From the NCBI GenBank assembly GCA_003243195.1, contig QFQI01000005.1, forward strand, positions 1 through 64,000: a DNA stretch of 64,000 bases. Reading direction: 5' to 3'. This document shows positions 27,033-36,339 of this stretch, piece by piece. The notes below the pieces were generated by a model. That model was not told the origin of the DNA, made no database searches, and saw nothing but the letters and a program-made list of their open reading frames with translations. The first letter of the stretch is position 1. Every line of letters begins with the position of its first letter. The position numbers and the translations under genes are program-made. Source of the stretch: Sphingomonas taxi (GTDB lineage: Bacteria > Pseudomonadota > Alphaproteobacteria > Sphingomonadales > Sphingomonadaceae).

Positions 27033-29341
27033 TGGCGGAGCGCGATCCCGTGTGGCGGGCGGCCATTGCCACGCGCTCGCCGCCACACGACAGTGCCAGC
27101 CTCCATGTCGCGGGCGAAGCACGCTACGTCGACGACGAGCCTGAGGCGGCGGACCTGCTGCACCTCGCCTTCGGCACCGCCGCGCGCGCCCATGCGACGA
27201 TCACGGCGGTGGACCTGAGCGCGGTGCGCGCGGCGCCCGGTGTCGTCGCCGTCTACACCGCCGCCGACATACCGGGGCGCAACGACGTCAGTCCGGTCGC
27301 GCACGACGACCGGCTGCTTGCGGACGGCGAGGTGCTGTACGTGGGTCAGCCGCTGTTCCTCGTCGCCGCGACCAGCCGCGACGCCGCGCGCAAGGCGGCG
27401 CTGCTCGGCCGGGTCGACTATGCTCCCCGCCCGCCGCTGGTCTCGATCGCCGACGCGCAGGCGGCGGGATCGCTGATCGAGGCGACGCAGCGCATGGCGC
27501 GCGGCGACGCGGCGGCGGCGCTGGCGGAGGCGCCCCGCCGGCTGACGGGCGGCTTCGCGATGGGGGGGCAGGATCATTTCTACCTGGAGGGTCAGGTGGC
27601 GCTCGCCCGCCCGGGGGAGGACGGGCAGGTCCACATCCTCTCCTCCACCCAGCATCCCAGCGAGGTGCAGCATCTGGTCGCCGATCTGCTCGCCGTGTTC
27701 TCGGCCGACGTGACGGTCGAGGTGCGGCGCATGGGCGGCGCGTTCGGGGGCAAGGAGACGCAGGCTGCCCCCTTCGCCGCCGCCTGCGCGCTGGTGGCGG
27801 CGACGACCGGGCGCCCGGCCAAGTTCCGCTGCGACCGCGACGACGACATGGTGCTGACCGGCAAGCGCCACGACTTCACGGTCGCCTATGACGTCGGCTT
27901 CGACGACGGCGGGCGGATCACGGGCCTCGACCTGCGCCTCGCCGCGCGCTGCGGCGCGACCGTAGACCTGTCGCCGGCGATCAACGACCGCGCGATGTTC
28001 CACGCCGACAATTGCTACTGGCTGCCGCACGTCGCGATCACCTCGGAACGGCTGAAGACCCACACCGTCTCGAACACCGCGTTTCGCGGTTTCGGCGGGC
28101 CGCAGGGCATGCTCGCGATCGAGCGGGTGATGGACGCGGTGGCCGCGCATCTCGGCCGCGATCCACTCGACGTGCGGGTCGCCAACCTCTACGCGCCGGG
28201 CCGCGACGTGACCCCCTATGGCATGACGGTCACCGACAATATCGCCCCCGACCTCATCGCCAGGCTCCGCGCCGATGCGCGCTATGACGAACGTGCAGCC
28301 GGTGTCGCGGCGTTCAACGCCGCCCACCGCGTACTGAAGAAGGGCATCGCGCTCACCCCGGTCAAGTTCGGGATCAGCTTCACGACCACGCATCTCAATC
28401 AGGCGGGCGCGCTGGTCCACGTCTATGCGGACGGGAGCATCCAGGTGAACCATGGCGGCACCGAGATGGGCCAGGGTCTCTACATCAAGGTCGCGCGGAT
28501 CGTCGCCGACGTGTTCGCGGTGCCGGTGGCGCAGGTGCGCATCACCGCGACGCGCACCGACAAGGTGCCCAACACCTCCGCCACCGCGGCGTCGTCGGGC
28601 GCCGACCTGAACGGCATGGCCGCCTTCGAAGCGGCGACGGTGATCCGCGACCGGCTGGCGGGCGTCGCCGCCGCGATCGGCGACTGCGACGCGGCGGCGG
28701 TGCAGTTCACGCCCGCCGGTGTGGTCGCGGGAGCGGAGACGATCCCGTTCGCGACGCTCGCACGCAAGGCGCACCTCGGGCGGGTATCGTTGTCGTCGAC
28801 CGGCTATTACGCGACCCCCGACATCGCCTATGACCGCGAAGCGCACCGTGGGCGACCCTTCTATTATTTCGCCTATGGCGCGGCCTGCGCGGAGGTGGTG
28901 GTCGACACGCTGACGGGCGAGCATCGCGTGCTGGCGGTCGACATCCTCCACGATGTCGGCCGGTCGCTGAACCCCGCGATCGACATGGGCCAGATCGAGG
29001 GCGGGTTCCTCCAGGGTCAGGGATGGCTGACGACCGAAGAGCTGGTCTATGCCGCCGATGGCCGGCTGCTCACCGATTCGCCAGCGACATACAAGATCCC
29101 CACCGCATCGGACCGGCCGAAGCACCTGTCGATCGCGTTGTGGGACGGCGAGAATGCGCAGCCGACGATCGGCCGCTCCAAGGCGGTGGGCGAGCCGCCG
29201 TTCATGCTCGCCAATGCGGTGTTCTCGGCACTGGGGGCGGCGGTCGCGGCGACCGTGCCGGCGAAACGCGCCCTGCCCCCGCTCGACGCGCCCGCGACGC
29301 CGGAGGCGATCCTGCGCGCGATCGCCGCGCACCGCGCATGA
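27032..29341 (+). CDS. xdhB: Xanthine dehydrogenase, large (molybdopterin) subunit
   Basis: A 769-residue Moco-binding catalytic subunit. Motifs in order are GGQDHFYLEGQ near 190, RRMGGAFGGKE near 235, FRGFGGPQGM near 350, GGTEMGQGLYIKV near 480 and GEPPFML near 720, which holds the catalytic glutamate equivalent to bovine Glu1261. The ATG overlaps the xdhA stop; a GTG three bases upstream is an alternative. XdhC follows with an ATGA overlap. It forms a heterotetramer with XdhA; the sulfurated Mo cofactor is installed by XdhC. Confidence 0.93.
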   Translation: MAERDPVWRAAIATRSPPHDSASLHVAGEARYVDDEPEAADLLHLAFGTAARAHATITAVDLSAVRAAPGVVAVYTAADIPGRNDVSPVAHDDRLLADGEVLYVGQPLFLVAATSRDAARKAALLGRVDYAPRPPLVSIADAQAAGSLIEATQRMARGDAAAALAEAPRRLTGGFAMGGQDHFYLEGQVALARPGEDGQVHILSSTQHPSEVQHLVADLLAVFSADVTVEVRRMGGAFGGKETQAAPFAAACALVAATTGRPAKFRCDRDDDMVLTGKRHDFTVAYDVGFDDGGRITGLDLRLAARCGATVDLSPAINDRAMFHADNCYWLPHVAITSERLKTHTVSNTAFRGFGGPQGMLAIERVMDAVAAHLGRDPLDVRVANLYAPGRDVTPYGMTVTDNIAPDLIARLRADARYDERAAGVAAFNAAHRVLKKGIALTPVKFGISFTTTHLNQAGALVHVYADGSIQVNHGGTEMGQGLYIKVARIVADVFAVPVAQVRITATRTDKVPNTSATAASSGADLNGMAAFEAATVIRDRLAGVAAAIGDCDAAAVQFTPAGVVAGAETIPFATLARKAHLGRVSLSSTGYYATPDIAYDREAHRGRPFYYFAYGAACAEVVVDTLTGEHRVLAVDILHDVGRSLNPAIDMGQIEGGFLQGQGWLTTEELVYAADGRLLTDSPATYKIPTASDRPKHLSIALWDGENAQPTIGRSKAVGEPPFMLANAVFSALGAAVAATVPAKRALPPLDAPATPEAILRAIAAHRA

Positions 29342-30246
29342 CGCCCGAGTGGATCGGCTGGCTGGCGGTCGCGGAACCGGCCGCGCTGGTCAGCGTGCTG
29401 GCGACCGAGGGGTCCGCCCCGCGCGAGGCCGGGACACGGATGCTGGTGACGCGCGATCACCTGCGCGGAACGATCGGCGGCGGCGCGCTGGAACATCAGG
29501 CGGTCGCGCAGGCGCGCGCGATCCTGGCCCAGCCACCGGGCGCGTGGCGGGTGCAGGACTATCCGCTCGGGCCGCTGCTCGGCCAGTGCTGCGGCGGTCG
29601 CGTGCGGTTACTGGTCGAGCATGTCGATCCCGCGGCGCTCGGCTGGACCGCCGCGGCCGGCAATGGCGCGACATTGGTGACCACCCTCGACACGCGGGTC
29701 ATGCGCCATCTCGATCCGACCGCCGAACCCGCGCCGCCGAGCGCCCGTGGCGCGCGGCCGGCGGCAGGCGCGCGGCTGGTCGAGCGGCTGGGACAGCGCA
29801 GCCGGCCGCTGTACCTGTTCGGTGCGGGCCATGTCGGGCAGGCGATCGCCCGCCGGCTGACGGGCCTGCCGCTCCGGCTCGCCTGGTTCGATCCACGCAC
29901 GGAGTTGGAGGGCATCGACGGGCTGACGATCGTTCCGCCGGACGGCCTGACCGACTGCGTGAACGACGCGCCGGCCGACGCCGCGATGCTGATCCTCACC
30001 CACGACCATGCGCTCGACTATGCGCTCACCCGCGCCGCGCTCCGGCGCCCGCCCGCCTTCGTCGGGCTGATCGGATCGGCCACCAAGCGCGCGCGCTTCC
30101 TCTCCCGCCTCGCGGGCGACGGCGTGGACGAGGCGGTGCGCGCACGCCTCACCTGCCCGATCGGCGTGGCGGGCGTGACCGGAAAGGAACCTGACGTGAT
30201 CGCCGTGGCCGCGCTCGCCCAGTTGCTGGCGCTGGGCACGCCATGA
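29338..30246 (+). CDS. xdhC: XdhC, molybdenum cofactor insertion protein
   Basis: A 302-residue XdhC/CoxF-family protein that binds Moco and delivers it, after sulfuration, to XdhB. The N-terminal domain has the GSAPREAGTRMLV and GTIGGGALEH motifs and the QCCGG cysteine pair. A Rossmann-like C-terminal domain starts at LYLFGAGHVGQAIARRL near 165, followed by LTHDHALDY and GLIGSATKRAR. It overlaps both xdhB and guaD by 4 bp, so the four gene products are made from one message. Confidence 0.92.
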   Translation: MTPEWIGWLAVAEPAALVSVLATEGSAPREAGTRMLVTRDHLRGTIGGGALEHQAVAQARAILAQPPGAWRVQDYPLGPLLGQCCGGRVRLLVEHVDPAALGWTAAAGNGATLVTTLDTRVMRHLDPTAEPAPPSARGARPAAGARLVERLGQRSRPLYLFGAGHVGQAIARRLTGLPLRLAWFDPRTELEGIDGLTIVPPDGLTDCVNDAPADAAMLILTHDHALDYALTRAALRRPPAFVGLIGSATKRARFLSRLAGDGVDEAVRARLTCPIGVAGVTGKEPDVIAVAALAQLLALGTP

Positions 30247-31529
30247 CGCTTCGTGGCTTTCGCGGCGAACTCCTGTCGGTCGCGACCGATCCGCGCAACG
30301 ATCCCGCCGCGATCCGCCACGAGCCGGACGGATTGCTGGTGGTGGAGGACGGCATGGTCGTCGCGCGCGGCGACCATGCGGCGCTGGCGCCGCGTTTCGC
30401 CGGGCTGCCGGTCGAGCCACTTGGCGGGTTGATCGTCCCCGGCTTCGTCGACGCGCACATCCATTATCCGCAGATGGACCGCATCGCCTCACACGGCGAG
30501 CAGTTGCTCGACTGGCTAACGCGGCACATCTTCCCCGCCGAAATGGCCTTTGCCGATCACGGCCATGCGGGCGCCGTCGCGCGGGCCTTTCTGGCCGAAC
30601 TACTGCGGCACGGCACGACAAGCGCGCTCGTGTTCGCGACGGTCCATAGCGCCTCCGTCGACGCATTGTTCGAGGCCGCGCTGGCGCGCCGGCTGCGGAT
30701 CGTGTCGGGCAAGACGCTGATGGACCTCGGCCCCGCCGGGCTGCGCGACACGCCCGCGACGGCACGCAGCGAGAGCGAGACGCTGATCCGCCGCTGGCGG
30801 GGGCGCGGACGCCTGGGCTATGCCGTAACGCCGCGCTTCGCGCTCACCTCGTCCGACGCGCAGCTCGCCGTCGCCGGCGCCTTGCTCGCCGACCATCCCG
30901 ACGCGCTGCTCCACACCCATCTCGCCGAGAACCGCCACGAATGCGCGGCGGTCGCGGAACGTTTCCCCCGGGCGAGCGACTATCTCGACGTCTACGACCG
31001 CTTCGGGCTGGTCGGTCCGCGATCGGTGTTCGCCCACGGCATCCACCTGCCCGACCGCTCCTGCGCGCGGCTGGCCGAGAGCGGCGCGGGGATCGCGGTA
31101 TGCCCGACGTCGAACCTCTTCCTCGGCTCGGGCTTCTTCGACTTCGCACAGGCGGACCGCTTCGGCGTGCCGATCGGTCTGGGGACCGACATCGGCGCCG
31201 GCACCAGCTTCTCGCTGCTGCGCACCGCCGGGGCGGCCTATGAGGCGGCGCTGGCGCGCGAGCTTCGCCTCGATCCGTTCCGTGCGCTGTACCTCGCGAC
31301 AGCGGCGGGCGCACGGCTGCTTGGCATCGGCGATCGCGTTGGGGCGCTGGAACCCGGACAGGAGGCCGATTTCGTCGTTCTCGACACCGCGGCCACCCCG
31401 TTGCTCGCCCGCCGCACTGCGGGCGCCAGCCTCGCCGAACGGCTGTTCGCGTTGCAGGTGCTGGGCGACGACCGCGCGGTGCGGCGAACCTACATCATGG
31501 GAGATTGTGCATGGGATCGCGACGCCTGA
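30243..31529 (+). CDS. guaD: Guanine deaminase
   Basis: A 428-residue amidohydrolase converting guanine to xanthine, the substrate of the upstream XDH. Zinc ligands are in PGFVDAHIHYPQ near 72, HTHLAEN near 220 and FAHGIHL near 258; CPTSNLFLGSG and GLGTDIGAG follow, with the catalytic Asp in the last. This is the full guanine-deaminase pattern at normal length. ATGA overlap with xdhC. Its last 19 bp overlap the nucleoside hydrolase gene. Confidence 0.92.
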   Translation: MTLRGFRGELLSVATDPRNDPAAIRHEPDGLLVVEDGMVVARGDHAALAPRFAGLPVEPLGGLIVPGFVDAHIHYPQMDRIASHGEQLLDWLTRHIFPAEMAFADHGHAGAVARAFLAELLRHGTTSALVFATVHSASVDALFEAALARRLRIVSGKTLMDLGPAGLRDTPATARSESETLIRRWRGRGRLGYAVTPRFALTSSDAQLAVAGALLADHPDALLHTHLAENRHECAAVAERFPRASDYLDVYDRFGLVGPRSVFAHGIHLPDRSCARLAESGAGIAVCPTSNLFLGSGFFDFAQADRFGVPIGLGTDIGAGTSFSLLRTAGAAYEAALARELRLDPFRALYLATAAGARLLGIGDRVGALEPGQEADFVVLDTAATPLLARRTAGASLAERLFALQVLGDDRAVRRTYIMGDCAWDRDA

Positions 31530-32629
31530 CCCTCCTGCTCGCGCTGCTGGCGCTGCTGCTGGGCCTGCCGGCCGCGGCCCAGGAACGTCGGCTCGTCGTG
31601 ATCGACGACGAGGGGTTCGGGCTGGGCCATGCGATGCTGCTCGACGCGCCGGAGGTCGAGGTGCTGGGCATCACCACCAGCTCGGGCAACGTGTGGGCCA
31701 ACCGCGCCACCGCGCTGGCGCTGCGCGGGCTGGAGCGGATGGGCCGCACCGAAGTGCCCGTCGTGCAGGGCGCGACCTATCCGCTCGTCAATTCGGAGGC
31801 GCTGTCCGACCGCTGGGAGGCATTGTACGGCAAGCTGACCTGGAAGGGCGCGTGGATGAAGGCGTGGGTCGAGCCGACCCGCCAGAGCACCCCACCCTAT
31901 CACGGCCCCGACGACCCGGTCGACCTGCCCGACGGCAATCCGGCGACCCGGGCGTCGCCCGAGATCGCCGCCAATTTCCTGATCCGCACGGTCCGCGCGC
32001 ATCCGGGCGAGGTGACGATCATCGCGCTGGGGCCGCTGACCAATCTCGCGCTCGCCCACCGGCTCGACCCCGCCTTCGCCGGGCTTGCCCGCGAACTGGT
32101 TTACATGGGCGGCAGCCTCAATCCGCAGCAGGTACGCCCCGGCACGTCGGCGACCGAATTCGCCCGCGAGTTCGCGGACTCGCCGCGTCGCGAGTTCAAC
32201 GCGCGGTTCGATCCCGAGGCGGCCAGCATCGTCTCGCGCAGCCCGTGGCGCTCGCTCACCGTCGTGCCCGTCGATCCATCGACCGCGACCGAGCTGACCC
32301 CCGCGCTGCTCGCCCGGCTGAAGGCCGAAGCGGCGCCCGACGTCGCGCGCTGGATCGGCGGCATGGAGCCGGGCTTTCCGCTGTGGGACGAGGTGGCGGC
32401 GGCCGTCTGGCTCGATCCGGCGATCGCCACGCGCACGGAGGACGTGTTCGTCGACTATGACACGATGTTCGGCCCGCATTACGGCGACATGCTGAGCTGG
32501 CACCCCGGCTACCAACCCGGCGTCGGCGAACGCCGCGCCACCGTGATCCGCACGGTCGACCCGGCGCGAGTGGAAGCGCTGATGATCCGGTTGCTGCGCG
32601 CGCCGGCCGTGAGGTCACGCGCCCGCTGA
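31511..32629 (+). CDS. Secreted nucleoside hydrolase-like protein, atypical metal site
   Basis: A 372-residue member of the inosine-uridine nucleoside hydrolase family with a signal peptide (LTLLLALLALLLGLPAAAQ). Typical members begin with DTDxGxDDA, which binds catalytic calcium; here the stretch is IDDEGFGLGHA, so the two consecutive aspartates are replaced. Other family motifs remain (EVLGITTSSGNVW, LGPLTNLALA, YMGGSL, EFNARFDPEAA, WDEVAAAV). It may use other ligands, act as a binding protein, or be a distinct periplasmic subgroup. The ATG at 31511 gives the signal peptide; it overlaps guaD by 19 bp. Last gene of the operon; it would supply bases from nucleosides. Confidence 0.8.
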   Translation: MGSRRLTLLLALLALLLGLPAAAQERRLVVIDDEGFGLGHAMLLDAPEVEVLGITTSSGNVWANRATALALRGLERMGRTEVPVVQGATYPLVNSEALSDRWEALYGKLTWKGAWMKAWVEPTRQSTPPYHGPDDPVDLPDGNPATRASPEIAANFLIRTVRAHPGEVTIIALGPLTNLALAHRLDPAFAGLARELVYMGGSLNPQQVRPGTSATEFAREFADSPRREFNARFDPEAASIVSRSPWRSLTVVPVDPSTATELTPALLARLKAEAAPDVARWIGGMEPGFPLWDEVAAAVWLDPAIATRTEDVFVDYDTMFGPHYGDMLSWHPGYQPGVGERRATVIRTVDPARVEALMIRLLRAPAVRSRAR

Positions 32630-33547
32630 TCCGGCGCCCGCGGCATAGGCGAGCTGTGCCATCCCCGCCTCGATCTCGCGCAGTGCCAGCGCCGCCGCAT
32701 AGGAGGGCTGGCGCGCCGTAGCGGTGCACAGCGCCAGCGTCATCGGCCGCAGCACATGGTCGGTGATGCGCGTGAAGCACAGCGCGCCCGCCGCCACTTC
32801 GGTCATCACGTCGAGCGACGTCAGGATGCCGACGCCGGTGCCCCCCTGGACCAGCGACGCGATCATCTGGATATTGTCGGAGGTCGCCCGGCGGTCCACC
32901 GCGATCCCCGACACGCCCTCCAGCACGGCGACCTGCTGGTGCACCGCGAGCGGCGCGGCCGGCAGGACCAGCCCCATGCCGTCGCACGCGGAGAAGCGGA
33001 CCTCGCGCTGCTGGCCGAGCGGATGACCGGGCGGGGTGACGAAGCCGAGCACCACCTCCACGAAGGCGCGCACCGTCAGGTCGCGATACGATTGCGGCTC
33101 GAACAGGATGCCGAAATCGACATCGTTCGCGGCGATCGCCCGGCGGACCTGATCGTTGCCCAGCACGCGCACGCCGATCGTAATGCCGGGGTGACGCTCC
33201 TGGATGGTGCGGACCGCGGCGGGCAGATATCCCTTGGCCAGCGCGTCGATCACCGCGATCTCGACATGCCCGCGCTTCAGCCCGCGCAGATCCTCGATCT
33301 GGCCCACCACCTCGCGAAGGTGCTTCTGCCACCCGCCGCCCGCCGCCATCAGCAATTCGCCCGCGGCGGTCAGCCGCAGCCCGGTCGGGAGCCGCTCGAA
33401 CAGCGGCACACCGAGTTGCGCCTCGACATTCAGGATCTGCCGGTCGATCGCGGACGACGACACGTTGAGCTCGTCCGCCGCACGGCGGATCGACCCCAAA
33501 CGGCCGACGGCCAGAAAATAGCGGAGGAAGCGCGATAGCGCGGGCAT
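32615..33547 (-). CDS. LysR-family regulator of purine locus
   Basis: A 310-residue LysR-type regulator. The winged-helix domain spans residues 1-65 (LGSIRRAADELNVSSSAIDRQI). The effector domain runs from about 90 (GHVEIAVIDALAKGYLP). The recognition helix reads SSAIDRQ, where the usual LysR form is SQPAVSRQ; the second LysR at 40331 shares this form, so the two are close relatives. AAAGGAG lies upstream of the ATG at 33547. It is divergent from the TonB receptor and convergent with the nucleoside hydrolase gene (15 bp overlap). It probably controls one or both flanking operons in response to a purine intermediate; this is inferred from position. Confidence 0.82.
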   Translation of the reverse strand: MPALSRFLRYFLAVGRLGSIRRAADELNVSSSAIDRQILNVEAQLGVPLFERLPTGLRLTAAGELLMAAGGGWQKHLREVVGQIEDLRGLKRGHVEIAVIDALAKGYLPAAVRTIQERHPGITIGVRVLGNDQVRRAIAANDVDFGILFEPQSYRDLTVRAFVEVVLGFVTPPGHPLGQQREVRFSACDGMGLVLPAAPLAVHQQVAVLEGVSGIAVDRRATSDNIQMIASLVQGGTGVGILTSLDVMTEVAAGALCFTRITDHVLRPMTLALCTATARQPSYAAALALREIEAGMAQLAYAAGAGSAGA

Positions 33548-33588
33548 GATGGGGTGCGCTCCTTTCTGCAACGGCTCATCGGATTCAT

Positions 33589-33610
33589 TGCAATTGATCG
33601 GACGATTGCA
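33589..33610. promoter_or_regulatory. TGCAAT-N10-ATTGCA inverted repeat, candidate LysR operator
   Basis: Perfect 6-bp arms separated by 10 bp lie 42-63 bp upstream of the LysR start, in the divergent region shared with the TonB receptor. LysR-type regulators usually bind T-N11-A inverted repeats just upstream of their own gene, and spacing and position fit. The binding protein is inferred. Confidence 0.5.
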
Positions 33611-33823
33611 CGTGGCCTAACCTGTGCCAAGGCCATTGAGGGACGGACCGGCGCGGCGATCGGGGGACGATCGCCCGGCACCGTCACCTCGCACCCGCCG
33701 TCTGCCGCGATCCGTCGCGAGTTGTCGCGGAGACGTATCGGCTGTCGGAGAGGCGACCATCGCAATCGGCGGTGAGCGGGGCCGACGATGCAGCGGACCC
33801 GGCCGCAAAGGGGGGTTTCGACG

Positions 33824-36334
33824 ATGACGCATCCACGCTTCGCGGTTCCGTTGCCGCATGTTCGCGGCCTGACGACCGCGCCGGTCGCGCTGCTGATGTC
33901 CTGTACCGCGATGACCGCGCCCGCGCTGGCGCAGCAGATCCCGGCCGCCGCGAGCGCCGCCGCGGCGCCCACGTCCGCCGACGATCCACAGCGGCCGGAG
34001 GCGCAGGCCGGCGATGACGTGGTCGTCACCGGATCGCTCAACGCCTTGCCCGTGGATGATGTCGGCTCGGTCTTCGGCTTCGACAAGACGCTGCTCGAGA
34101 CGCCGCGTTCGGCCTCGACGATCAGCAAGGAACAGCTCGATCGCTTCGGCGTCCAGAACATCTACGATCTGGTGGCGCAATCGCCGGGCACCTTCACCAA
34201 TTCCTTCTTCGGCGTCGGCGGCGCGCTCGACATTCGCGGCACGCCCGGCGAAGTCTATTTCCGCGGCGTCCGCCGGCTCGACAATCCCGGCAATTACCCG
34301 ACGCCGATCGGCGCGTCGGACCGGATCGACATCGTGCGCGGCCCCGCCTCTCCCGTCTACGGCCCGTCCAAGACCGGCGGCTACATGAACTTCGTGCCCC
34401 GTTCGGCACGCGTGAAGGGTGGCGGGCTGATGTCGCGGCCCGAGGGCGAGCTGAGCTACACACGCAGCAGCTGGAACGGCAACGTGCTGAAGGGACAGGT
34501 GCGCGGCCCGGCGCATGTCGCGGGCACCGACTTCGGCTACAGCCTGTATGCGGAGGTCGAGGATTCGGGCAGCTATTACCGCAACATGTCGACCAATCAG
34601 ACGATTCTGCAGGCGTCGTTCGACAACCAGATCACCGACACGTTCCGCGTCGAGTTCGGGGGCATGTACCACCGTTACGAAGGGCAGCAGAACGGCGGCT
34701 GGAACCGGCTGACGCAGGCGCTGGTCGACAATGGCACCTACATCACCGGCAGCGCACAGCCGCTGGACACCAACGGCGACGGGCAACTGGCGCCATCGGA
34801 GTTCCAGGCGCGCGGCAGCTTCAATCCCTTCGGCACCTTTGGCTGCGCGGCGGGGACGGCGACGCCCGGCACGTCGGCGGCGAACTTCACCGACGCCTGC
34901 TTCGCCGCCAGCTATCCCTATCTTGCGCTGACCAACGTCGGCACCGCGAAGCTCAGCAGGCGCGACGTGCTGACCGGCCCCAACGACAAGCTGAACAACA
35001 CCGCCAAGACCGCTTATCTCGACTTCATCTATGAAGGTCCGGATGATCTGGAGATCCACACGCAGTTGTTCTACGACGGGATCGACAACATCAACGAGAA
35101 TGCCTATGGCTTCTCACAATTCCATAAGTCCTATGTGATCGAGGACAAGGTGGTGGTCGCGAAGGCCTTCACCACCAATGCCGGGAAGTTTTCCTTCCAG
35201 CTCTCGCCGTCGGTCCGGTACACGAAATTCGATCACGGCGACGACTTCGACTTCGAATATTTCCATCGCGTGGACCTGACGGTCGGCTACACGCCCTTGT
35301 CGGATCGGTTGCTGTCCACCGAATGCGATTGCAACTACGCGAACTACGTCAAGGGCCACTTCACCGACATCGGCGCGGCGGCGCTGGTGGACCTGGATTT
35401 CGACTTCGGCCTCGATGTGCTGGGCGGACTTCGGTATGACTCGGTGGAGGTCGTATCCTCCGCCGACCCGACCAAATATCGCGTGGCGCCGGCGGTGCTG
35501 TACGGCAAGGGCACCGATGGCGGCTGGTCGTGGAACGGCAGCGTGTCGTACAAGCTGCCGTTCGGGGTCGTCCCCTATGCCACGATCGCCCGGCAGACGA
35601 CGGTGATCGCGGGTCAGGGATCGGAGATCGACCCCGCGACCGCCGCCGCCGAGGGCTTCCTCACCGCGTCGAAGCTGTACGAGGGCGGCGTCAAGGGCAG
35701 CTTCCTCGACTCGCGGCTCTATGGCGCGGTGTCGGTCTACCAGCAGGAGCGCGTCGACCGGAACATCCAGTCGTCGACCGTCAACCAGTCGGTGCGCACC
35801 AAGGGTATCGAGGCGGAGGCGCGCTGGGCGGTCGACCGGCACCTGCTGCTGACCGGCGGCTACACCCACATGAAGGTGGTCAACCTCACCTTCCTCGACG
35901 CGGGTTCGACGTTCAGCTTCTTCGGGATCGAGGATCTGGTCAACGTCACCAACCAGGCGGCGTCGCTCGGTGGCCAGGTGGGCGGACTGGTGCAGATCCC
36001 GAACGAGGAGGCCGCACGACGGCAGGGCATCCCGACCAACATGTATTCGCTCACCGGCACCTATGCGTTCGACAACGGACTGGCGCTCACCGGCAGCTTC
36101 GTCGCGGTCGACTCGGTCTTTTCAGGCCAGTCGCGCGTGGTGAGACTGCCCGGCTATCAGTTGCTCGACCTCGGCGCTTCGTATGAGAAGGATGGCTGGC
36201 TCTTCCGTGTCGTCGTGAAGAACGTCACCAACGAGCATTATTTCCGCGCCAACTTCACCGAGCTGTTCGGCAGCACCATCGTCCTTCCCGAACGGCCGCG
36301 GAGCTTCCAGGCCACCGTGTCGCACCGCTTCTGA
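33824..36334 (+). CDS. TonB-dependent receptor of the purine locus
   Basis: An outer-membrane receptor of about 836 residues. It has a signal region ending in APALAQ, a TonB-box/plug domain (DDVVVTGSLNALPVDD; TISKEQLDRFGVQNIYDLV; DIRGTPGEVYFRGVRR; IDIVRGPASPVYGPSKTGG) and a barrel ending in a terminal Phe (FQATVSHRF). The ATG at 33824 is preferred because AAAGGGGGG precedes it; an ATG at 33788 is in frame. The purine nucleoside permease-family gene begins 5 bp after its stop. Between the two purine operons and beside secreted nucleoside enzymes, a role in uptake of purine nucleosides or related compounds is likely, but nothing in the sequence defines the ligand. Confidence 0.82.
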   Translation: MTHPRFAVPLPHVRGLTTAPVALLMSCTAMTAPALAQQIPAAASAAAAPTSADDPQRPEAQAGDDVVVTGSLNALPVDDVGSVFGFDKTLLETPRSASTISKEQLDRFGVQNIYDLVAQSPGTFTNSFFGVGGALDIRGTPGEVYFRGVRRLDNPGNYPTPIGASDRIDIVRGPASPVYGPSKTGGYMNFVPRSARVKGGGLMSRPEGELSYTRSSWNGNVLKGQVRGPAHVAGTDFGYSLYAEVEDSGSYYRNMSTNQTILQASFDNQITDTFRVEFGGMYHRYEGQQNGGWNRLTQALVDNGTYITGSAQPLDTNGDGQLAPSEFQARGSFNPFGTFGCAAGTATPGTSAANFTDACFAASYPYLALTNVGTAKLSRRDVLTGPNDKLNNTAKTAYLDFIYEGPDDLEIHTQLFYDGIDNINENAYGFSQFHKSYVIEDKVVVAKAFTTNAGKFSFQLSPSVRYTKFDHGDDFDFEYFHRVDLTVGYTPLSDRLLSTECDCNYANYVKGHFTDIGAAALVDLDFDFGLDVLGGLRYDSVEVVSSADPTKYRVAPAVLYGKGTDGGWSWNGSVSYKLPFGVVPYATIARQTTVIAGQGSEIDPATAAAEGFLTASKLYEGGVKGSFLDSRLYGAVSVYQQERVDRNIQSSTVNQSVRTKGIEAEARWAVDRHLLLTGGYTHMKVVNLTFLDAGSTFSFFGIEDLVNVTNQAASLGGQVGGLVQIPNEEAARRQGIPTNMYSLTGTYAFDNGLALTGSFVAVDSVFSGQSRVVRLPGYQLLDLGASYEKDGWLFRVVVKNVTNEHYFRANFTELFGSTIVLPERPRSFQATVSHRF

Positions 36335-36339
36335 CCGGG

